The position numbers and the translations under genes were made by a program. The notes under the pieces are model-generated. The model had not been told where the DNA came from and searched no databases. It worked only from the letters and a program-made list of their open reading frames with translations. A DNA stretch of 43,487 nt from Microcystis elabens FACHB-917 (GTDB lineage Bacteria > Cyanobacteriota > Cyanobacteriia > PCC-6307 > Cyanobiaceae): assembly GCF_014698445.1 (NCBI RefSeq), contig NZ_JACJSZ010000026.1, forward strand, positions 1 to 43,487, written 5' to 3'. The stretch's first letter is position 1; each line of letters opens with the position of its first letter. Below, piece by piece: positions 36,029 to 43,487 of this stretch.

Positions 36029-37455
36029 GCCTCCATCCAGCGCCAGGCCTCCCACAGGGTGCCCGGGTCGCCGAGATTGCCGGGGAAGGTGAGCACGGGC
36101 AGCGCTCCCGCAGCCCCCGTCTGGGCGGCCAGCACCATCGACAGGCCCGGAAGCAGCTGGCCCTGGAGCTCAACCTGCTCCAGCGCCAGGCCGTCGGCCA
36201 GCAGGGTGTGGGTGGTGATGCCCCCCTTGCTGATCAGATAGCCCAGGGCGGGAGCCTGGGCGGCGGCCAGCCGCGCCATCACCCCTGCCAGGACCAGGCC
36301 CAGCGCCCGTCGCTCGCCGGCGTGGCGGCAGCGGGCCTCACCGCGGCTGGTGTGGAGCACCGGCGTCTGCCCCCCGGCCAGCACCTGGGCGAGGCGCCGC
36401 CCCCAGGCCTGCTCCAGGGAGGCCAGCAGCCGGATGGGTTCCGGGCCCTCCAGCAGCCGCTGGACCCTGGCCACCTCCAGCTCCACACCGACGCAGCCGG
36501 GGGCCGCCAGCAGCCGCTCCAGCTGCCGGTCGGCCAGGGGCACGTGGGAGCCCACCAGCACCAGCCCCGGCAGGGGGCCGTCGCCACTGCGGCGGCGAAG
36601 GGCGGCCAGGGCGACCGGCCCCAGCGGCTGGGGCGGCAGCGCCGCCAGGGCCTGGATCATGCTGGCCGCACTCTGGAACAGGAAGCGGCGGGGGCGGCCG
36701 GCTCCGGGGCCATCGCCTCGCCCGATGCCGGGGCCCTGCTCCGGCGGGGATCCCGCGATCAGGGAGCGCACCGCTGCGGCCAGGGACGCCAGCTGGCCCT
36801 CGGTGGCGCCGTCCACCGCCACGCAGACATTGCGCTCCAGCCGGCCCAGGTGGCGGAGCAGGGCCGGGCCGCCGGCCTCCAGCTCCCGCCAGCCGATGCG
36901 CTCCACAGTCGCGGCCGGGATCCGGCCGCCGCTCTTCTCCTCCACCCAGTCCGGCAGGTGGCTGGTGCCATAGGCGAACAGCCCATCACGGGCAAACGGG
37001 CTTTCGTGCACCGGCCGGCCCTGGAGGCGGTGCACCCCATCCACCGTGGTGCGCCCCCCCTCGAGGAAGGCCGGCACCAGCAGGGTGGCGTCGAAGGGGC
37101 CGAGTTCGGCGGCGATCACCTCCACCTCCAGCGGGAAATGGCCCCGCAGGGTGGAATCGCCCCGGCTCACCACCAGCCAGCCGCCGATGCGGCCGGCGGC
37201 CTGCGCGGCCTCCAGGGCGGGCCGCAGCGCCCGGCAGATCTCCCGCACCCGATCCGCCGCCGCCGCCGGTGCCAGGGCGCGGGTATTGGCCAGAACGAAC
37301 AGCAGCGGCGAGGGGTGGGCCAGGCCCGCCGCCAGCGTGCCGGCGTCCCAGCGCAGCAGCAGCGGACAGCCGTGCACGGTCTGGGAGCCGGTGGGATCGT
37401 CGTCGATGACGACGATCTTCAGACCGGGCCTGGGGTCGGGAGTCGCCTGTGCCAT
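36010..37455 (-). CDS. Four-carbon acid sugar kinase (DUF1537/OtnK-like)
   Basis: This 481-aa protein belongs to the DUF1537 kinase family, whose studied members phosphorylate threonate, erythronate and related acids with ATP. The N-terminal substrate domain has VVIDDDPTGSQTVHGCP (about 15-31), FVLANTRAL (about 53-61), WLVVSRGDSTLRGHFPLE (about 94-111) and VPAFLEGGRTTVDGVH (about 131-146). The C-terminal nucleotide-binding part has LVLVGSHVPLADRQLE and GYLISKGGITTHTLLADGL, with the family Gly-Gly-x-T pattern. No aldolase or PdxA-like partner gene is adjacent. It lies between glcF and glcE, divergent from glcE by 17 bp and tail-to-tail with glcF. Its substrate in a cyanobacterium is unknown. 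Confidence 0.82.
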   Translation of the reverse strand: MAQATPDPRPGLKIVVIDDDPTGSQTVHGCPLLLRWDAGTLAAGLAHPSPLLFVLANTRALAPAAAADRVREICRALRPALEAAQAAGRIGGWLVVSRGDSTLRGHFPLEVEVIAAELGPFDATLLVPAFLEGGRTTVDGVHRLQGRPVHESPFARDGLFAYGTSHLPDWVEEKSGGRIPAATVERIGWRELEAGGPALLRHLGRLERNVCVAVDGATEGQLASLAAAVRSLIAGSPPEQGPGIGRGDGPGAGRPRRFLFQSAASMIQALAALPPQPLGPVALAALRRRSGDGPLPGLVLVGSHVPLADRQLERLLAAPGCVGVELEVARVQRLLEGPEPIRLLASLEQAWGRRLAQVLAGGQTPVLHTSRGEARCRHAGERRALGLVLAGVMARLAAAQAPALGYLISKGGITTHTLLADGLALEQVELQGQLLPGLSMVLAAQTGAAGALPVLTFPGNLGDPGTLWEAWRWMEAQAGPA

Positions 37456-37472
37456 GGCACCATCGTGCCGTG

Positions 37473-38674
<1,202 letters not shown>

Positions 38675-38696
<22 letters not shown>

Positions 38697-39538
38697 CGGC
38701 AGCCCAGCTCGAGGGAGTCCCCGGCGGGCACCAGCAGGCGCCGCTCCCCGGAGCTCAGGGCCCCCCGCGGGCCGCTCCAGGGCTCCAGGCAGAGCATCGG
38801 CCGGGGCGGGTCGCTCCACACCACCACCAGATCCATCGGCGCCACGGGGTGCAGCGTCACCGCCCTGCCGCCCGCCGGATCCACCAGCCGCACCGGCCCC
38901 TGGCCAGCGCAGAGAAAATCCACCCCCTGCTCCAGCCGCGACAGCTGATCCGCGGTGACGGCCGGCGCCATGGTGAGGTGGTCGAAACACTCCGCCGGCA
39001 GGCCTTCCAGCCGCACCTGGGCCAGGTCGGCGACGGCGATGTAGGGGTGCAGGCCAAGGCTGAAAGGGAGGGGATCGGCGCCGGCCTCGCCCCGGTGGCT
39101 GATCCGGGCCGTGATCGCCAGGGCCGAGGGCTGCAGCCGCAGCTCCAGCTCCAGGGCGAAGGCGAAGGGGTAATGGCGCAGGGTGGCGGGGCTGTCCTCG
39201 AGGCGCAGGCCTACGCCGCTGCCGTCGGCCAGCGGGGCGATGGACCAGGGCCGATCGCGGGCGAACCCGTGCTGGGCCAGCGGGAAGCGTCCCTGGGGCA
39301 GCACGAGCTCGTCGCCGGGCAGGTTGCCGCAGATGGGGAAGAGAACGGGGATCCCGCCCCGCACCGACTTGGCGGGGTCGGCGAAGCGCGCCGCATCGAA
39401 GTAGAGGATGTCACCGCCCCCGCAGCACCAGTCGGTGACCAGGCCGCCGCGCTCGGGAGCGAGCGTGAGGAAATCGCCGCTGACCGGATCGGTGAAGCGC
39501 CACCGGGGGGAGGACCCGGTGGGGGGGTGCAGGGTCAT
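38675..39538 (-). CDS. Aldose 1-epimerase-like protein (galactose mutarotase fold)
   Basis: This 287-aa protein is a beta-sandwich of the mutarotase/YeaD-like group. Key elements are VRGGIPVLFPICGNL (about 59-73), LAQHGFARDRPW (about 86-97) with the conserved His-Gly-Phe-x-Arg, SLGLHPYIAV (about 160-169) with the second catalytic-type His, and CLEPWSGP (about 245-252) carrying the Glu. This pattern fits glucose-6-phosphate 1-epimerase-like proteins better than GalM proper. It would interconvert anomers of a hexose or its phosphate. The ATG at 39538 overlaps the stop of the acyltransferase gene (ATGA), so translation is coupled. No signal peptide. Confidence 0.85.
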
Positions 39539-41490
39539 GGGGAGGGGGGCGATGGGGTGGGCCGGGGGCTGGTGAGGCCCTGTTGCTGGAGAAAACGCTC
39601 GAACGGACCCGCCAGGGATCGGCTCCCGGACACGCTCAGGTGGTGGGAATCGGCGTAGAGCGGCGTGCCGTCGGGCCGGCGGTAGACCACCCGGCCGTCG
39701 GGACCCACCAGGTAGGGGGTGGGGTCGAACACATGGACATTGGGCAGGCCGGCGGCCACCTCCCCCAGCAGTCCGCGCAGGGTGGCCCGCATCCGGGCGG
39801 TGGTGGCGGCATCGCCGGCGCAGCTGCTGCCGGCAGGGTCCTGGCAGGCCACCGGCTCCCTGGCCAGGGAGGGGTTGTCGACCACCAGCACCAGCTGAAT
39901 ACTGCGGGAGGCGAGTCGTTGGGCGTAGCCGCGCATGGACGCCACCCAGGCCTGGCGCACCTCGGCGACGCGCAGGCGGCGGTCGCCCCGGTAGGTGGGA
40001 GCCCCGGAGCCACGCCCCTCCAGGTCGTTGCTGGCCAGGTAGTTGTGCAGGAAGCCTGACACCAGGACGATGTCACCGGGCTGGAGGCGCTGCAGGGAGC
40101 GCGCCATCTCACCGGCGGAGAACTGGCGGCAGGATTCGTACCGGCCCTGCTGCCAGATGACGGTGAGCTCCGGATCGATCAGGCAGGCGCCCATAGCGGC
40201 GAAGGTGAGGCGCTGGCCGGTACGGGACGTCACCGCGTCCAGCATCGGCAGCAGGTGCTGGGCGTGGGAATCCCCCAGCAGGAAGATCTCGCGGGCGCCG
40301 GGGAGGCCAGGCCGGTTGCACTTGTCGAAGTTCGGGCGGGTGGTGGCGTCGTAGGGCTTGCCGCTGGGCACGGTGCAATCGCTGGTGATGCCGGTGCCCG
40401 GGATCAGGGGATTGAGGGCATGGACCCGCTCGCTGATCGGCACCGGATCGGCGTCCTTGCCCAGAAACAACTTGCCGCGGAGCGGGTGGTGCAGGGCATC
40501 GATGCCGATCCACAGCCCCACCACCGCCAGCAACGCCAGCAACGTCTCCCACCACCACTTCAGCGGATGCCGCCGCACCGGCTGCTCCACCAGCCCGTAC
40601 GCCGCCACCGCCAGCACCACGCTCCCCGCCACCGCCACCACGTACTGCCACCACGTCTCCATCCCCCACGTCCAGCGCAGCAGCACGATCACTGGCCAGT
40701 GCCACAGGTACAGCGAGTACGACAGCAGCCCGCACGTCAGCAGAAAACGCTCCAGCCAACGCCCGGGCAGGAATCTCCCCCCCTCCCCGGGGCCCGCCTG
40801 CAGCACCAGCAGCGTCCCCACCACCGCCGGCAGCACGCCGGGCACCGGAAAACCCTCCCGCTCCGAGGTCATCACCACCGCCCACAGCAGCAGCGCCGCC
40901 CCCGCCAGCAGCGGCACGCTCCGACGCACCCCGTAGCCGATCCCCAGCAGGAGCAGCGGAAACACCAGATAGAACTGCTGCTCCACACCCAGCGACCAGG
41001 TGTGCAGGAAGGGGTTCAGATCCGCATCGGGCGCGAAATAATCGATCTGACCCATCAGGAAGTTGTTCGACCAGCCGAACAGGGCCTTGATCGCGGTCAT
41101 GAAGTAGGGCCCGTTCTCGCCGGGGGGCACCCAGAGGGCCACCCCCAGGCTCGTCACCCCCAGGCAGGCCAGCAGGTTCGGCATCAGACGCCGCACCCGA
41201 CGCAGGTAGAACATCCCCAGACGCGGCCCCAGCGGCCTGCTGGCCTGACCCAGCAGCGAGCCCATCACCACATAGCCCGAAATCACGAAGAAGATGTCCA
41301 CCCCCGTGAAGCCGCCCGGCAGCCAGCTCTTGTTGAGGTGGAACACCAGCACCGCCAGCATCGCCGCTCCACGCAGCGCATCGATGTCGGGCCGGTAGGC
41401 GAAACCACTGGCCTTCCCGCCGGATCCCGTGGACGGGCCGCTCGCCGCCGCGGCGGCTCCGGTGCTCGTGACGGCGGGGGCCACAGCCAT
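39535..41490 (-). CDS. OafA-type acyltransferase with SGNH domain, copy A (180-bp internal deletion)
   Basis: This 651-aa protein would O-acetylate a surface glycan: the membrane acyltransferase-3 domain moves the acyl group across the membrane and the C-terminal SGNH domain passes it on. The N terminus is intact, with YRPDIDALRG (32-41), the catalytic-type His of VFHLNKSW (49-56) and FTGVDIFFVISGY (61-73). LGVEQQFYLVFP (167-178) is the E-x-x-x-Y motif. The SGNH block I is FLLGDSHAQH (403-412) and the last is YADSHHLSVSG. Compared with copy B it lacks exactly 60 residues after Leu195, removing about two membrane spans in frame. The start at 41490 overlaps the stop of copy B (TGATG); the stop overlaps the epimerase start. 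Confidence 0.85.
   Translation of the reverse strand: MAVAPAVTSTGAAAAASGPSTGSGGKASGFAYRPDIDALRGAAMLAVLVFHLNKSWLPGGFTGVDIFFVISGYVVMGSLLGQASRPLGPRLGMFYLRRVRRLMPNLLACLGVTSLGVALWVPPGENGPYFMTAIKALFGWSNNFLMGQIDYFAPDADLNPFLHTWSLGVEQQFYLVFPLLLLGIGYGVRRSVPLLAGAALLLWAVVMTSEREGFPVPGVLPAVVGTLLVLQAGPGEGGRFLPGRWLERFLLTCGLLSYSLYLWHWPVIVLLRWTWGMETWWQYVVAVAGSVVLAVAAYGLVEQPVRRHPLKWWWETLLALLAVVGLWIGIDALHHPLRGKLFLGKDADPVPISERVHALNPLIPGTGITSDCTVPSGKPYDATTRPNFDKCNRPGLPGAREIFLLGDSHAQHLLPMLDAVTSRTGQRLTFAAMGACLIDPELTVIWQQGRYESCRQFSAGEMARSLQRLQPGDIVLVSGFLHNYLASNDLEGRGSGAPTYRGDRRLRVAEVRQAWVASMRGYAQRLASRSIQLVLVVDNPSLAREPVACQDPAGSSCAGDAATTARMRATLRGLLGEVAAGLPNVHVFDPTPYLVGPDGRVVYRRPDGTPLYADSHHLSVSGSRSLAGPFERFLQQQGLTSPRPTPSPPSP
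40491..41272. repeat. Near-identical duplicated segment, copy A
   Basis: This block encodes most of the acyltransferase membrane domain and matches 42425-43386 almost base for base. Copy A positions are offset by 1934 before 40911 and by 2114 after it, which shows a clean 180-bp absence in copy A. The match ends at 41272, inside the codon for Tyr73. Confidence 0.85.
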
Positions 41491-43385
41491 CAGCGGGCAC
41501 CCGGGACCAGGCCCGCCTGCGACAGGAAACGCTCGAACGGCCCTGCCAGCGAACGGCTGCCCGTCACGCTCAGGTGGTGGTTGTCGGCGAACAGGGGGGT
41601 GCCGTCGGGACGGCGGTCCATCACCCGCCCATCCGCCCCCACCAGGTAGGGGGTGGGGTCGAACACATGCACATTGGGCAGGCCCGCCGCGGCCGCCTCC
41701 AGGGTGGCGCGCACCGTGGCCTGCATCGCCGCCGTCACGGCCGGATCGGGGGCGCAGCTCACGGCCGGGCCGGTGGAGCGGCGGCATTCCAGCGGCTTGC
41801 GGGCCAGCATCGGACTGTCCACCACCAGCACCAGCTGGATGCCCCTGGCCGCGAGCCGCTCGGCATAGGCCCGCAGGTTGGCCACGTGGCGCTCCCGGGC
41901 CTGGGCGGGGGTGAGGCGCCGATCGCCGTCCATCACCTGGGCCTCGCTGGGGGTGCCGGCGGGGGTGAGATCACCCACGTAGTAGTTGAGCCAGGAGGAG
42001 AGCACGACGACATCGCCGCGCTTGAGACGTTCCAGGGAGCGCTCCTTCTCACCCTCCACGAAGTCGCGGCAGGGGCCATAGCTCTTGTTTCCCCAGCTCA
42101 TCAGCAGGGTGGGATCGGTGAAGCAGGCCATCTGGTAAGTGAAGCTGATCCGCTGGCCGGTGCGGGCGGTCACCGCGTCCAGCATCGGCAGCAGGTGTAG
42201 GGCATGGGAATCGCCCAGCAGGAAGATCTCCCCGGCCCCGGGCCGGCCGGGCCGGCCGCAGCGCTCGAAGTCGATGCGGGTGTCGTCGTTGTAAGGCTGG
42301 CCGTAGACGAGGCTGCAGCCGCTGCCGATGCCCGTGCCGGGGATCAGCAGGTTCTGGATGCGCTCGCTGCGGGGCACGGGATCCCGGTCGGTGCCCAGGA
42401 ACAGGCGGTCCCGCAGGCCGTTCTGCAGGGCATCGATGCCGATCCACAGCCCCACCGCCGCCAGCAACGCCAGCAACGTCTCCCACCACCACTTCAGCGG
42501 ATGCCGCCGCACCGGCTGCTCCACCAGCCCGTACGCCGCCACCGCCAGCACCACGCTCCCCGCCACCGCCACCACGTACTGCCACCACGTCTCCATCCCC
42601 CACGTCCAGCGCAGCAGCACGATCACCGGCCAGTGCCACAGGTACAGCGAGTACGACAGCAGCCCGCACGTCAGCAGAAAACGCTCCAGCCAACGCCCCG
42701 GCAGGAATCTCCCCCCCTCCCCGGGGCCCGCCTGCAGCACCAGCAACGTCCCCACCACCGCCGGCAGCACGCCGGGCACCGGAAAGCCCTCCCGCTCCGA
42801 GGTCATCACCACCGCCCACAGCAGCAGCGCCGCCCCCGCCAGCCGCGGCCAGCGCCCCTGCAGCCAGCTCGCCCCCAGCAGATTCCGCCGCTGCGCCACC
42901 AGCAGCAGCGAACCGACCGTGATCTCCCACAGCCGGCTCGGCATCAGGAAGAAGGCCGCCATCGGCGCGGTCTGCGTCCACCACCAGCTCGCCAGAAGCG
43001 ACAGAACGATCAGCGCCACCAGCAGCGGCACGCTCCGACGCACCCCGTAGCCGATCCCCAGCAGGAGCAGCGGAAACACCAGATAGAACTGCTGCTCCAC
43101 ACCCAGCGACCAGGTGTGCAGGAACGGGTTCAGGTCCGCGTCCGGATTGAAGTAGTCGATCTGGCCCATCAGGTAGTTGTTGGACCACCCGAACAGGGCC
43201 TTGATCGCGGTCATGAAGTAGGGCCCGTTCTCGCCGGGGGGCACCCAGAGGGCCACCCCCAGGCTCGTCACCCCCAGGCAGGCCAGCAGGTTCGGCATCA
43301 GACGCCGCACCCGACGCAGGTAGAACATCCCCAGACGCGGCCCCAGCGGCCTGCTGGCCTGACCCAGCAGCGAGCCCATCACCAC
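41490..43385 (-). pseudogene. OafA-type acyltransferase with SGNH domain, copy B (5'-truncated)
   Basis: The open frame gives 631 residues but begins at the equivalent of residue 74 of copy A, so it lacks the R-x-D-x-x-x-R-G and catalytic His region and the first two spans. An in-frame stop (43392-43394) lies two codons upstream, excluding a longer form. The middle membrane domain is complete and carries the 60 residues absent from copy A (VALIVLSLLASWWW to WLQGRWPRL), and the SGNH domain is whole: FLLGDSHALH near 390 and FADNHHLSVTG near the end. Without the N-terminal catalytic part the acyltransferase should be inactive; the SGNH part might still fold. The frame could start at GTG 43385 or ATG 43379. 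Called a probable pseudogene, though it stays open and could be expressed. Confidence 0.68.
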
Positions 43386-43386
43386 A
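42425..43386. repeat. Near-identical duplicated segment, copy B
   Basis: This is the partner of 40491-41272, and it includes a 180-bp insert (about 42845-43024) relative to copy A. Similarity stops abruptly at 43386, where unrelated, AT-richer sequence begins. The SGNH halves to the left are homologous but diverged. Confidence 0.85.
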
Positions 43387-43487
43387 CCTGATCAGCAACA
43401 AACCTCCGCAGACCTGAGCAGCCGCTCGGGCTGCGGTTTGCAACCGATTCCGGCCACGAGCAGACGCTGCAGCAAACTCTTCAGATT
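43387..43487. other. Non-homologous flank with an imperfect hairpin
   Basis: This last 100 bp does not match the corresponding upstream part of copy A and has lower GC. It contains GCAGCC-GCTCG-GGCTGC (43418-43434), with partly competing outer arms (AAACC-TCCGCAG near 43400-43411 and CTGCGGTTT at 43431-43439). It may be the end of a neighbouring element or a terminator for a gene outside the window. Confidence 0.35.

Overview
The window is high-GC DNA from a picocyanobacterium, most likely a Cyanobium / Synechococcus-type organism. That is an inference from gene content: a cyanobacterial-type heme oxygenase, a 476-aa NADP-isocitrate dehydrogenase, glycolate dehydrogenase subunits GlcE and GlcF, a PcrA-like helicase and a class II CCA-adding enzyme, all with strongly GC-biased codons. 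No rRNA, tRNA or CRISPR array was seen. Roughly the first 25 kb is accessory (surface-glycan) DNA, 25.4-39.5 kb is mostly core genes, and the right end is again accessory.

Positions 1-16.1 kb form a surface-polysaccharide locus. Most of it is on the minus strand and tightly packed with ATGA, GTGA or TGATG stop/start overlaps. It encodes an AT-rich partial GT39-like membrane protein at the left edge, a GT4 glycosyltransferase, an FkbM methyltransferase, a Wzx-like flippase, an exostosin/CgeB-like protein, two different Wzy-like polymerases, a GT2, a GT61, a full-length GT39-like membrane glycosyltransferase, a divergent GT-C-like membrane protein, and a GtrB/GtrA-like pair. An 807-bp gene-free stretch follows, carrying a perfect 26-bp palindrome.

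From 16.9 to 25.4 kb, cca (minus) is divergent from a plus-strand chain: GT2, GT4 and a 737-aa multi-pass membrane protein (all coupled by 4-nt overlaps), then a NodU/CmcH carbamoyltransferase, an SxtJ-family membrane protein and a 53-aa DUF5989-type membrane peptide. The last three form a compact module that probably carbamoylates or helps deliver a modified glycan.

From 25.4 to 39.5 kb, pcrA (minus) is preceded by a lower-GC ABC exporter and a glycosyltransferase. Next come heme oxygenase (ho1) with a small conserved-looking upstream gene, divergent icd, a broken TupA-like ATP-grasp gene, glcF, a four-carbon acid sugar kinase (DUF1537), glcE and an aldose-1-epimerase-like gene. The kinase sits between glcF and glcE and is divergent from glcE with only 17 bp between start codons.

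The right end (39.5-43.4 kb) is a tandem duplication of an OafA-type acyltransferase fused to a C-terminal SGNH domain. Each copy is damaged in a different place: the downstream copy has an exact 180-bp in-frame deletion in the membrane domain, and the upstream copy has lost its first 73 codons. The downstream copy is coupled by ATGA to the epimerase gene.
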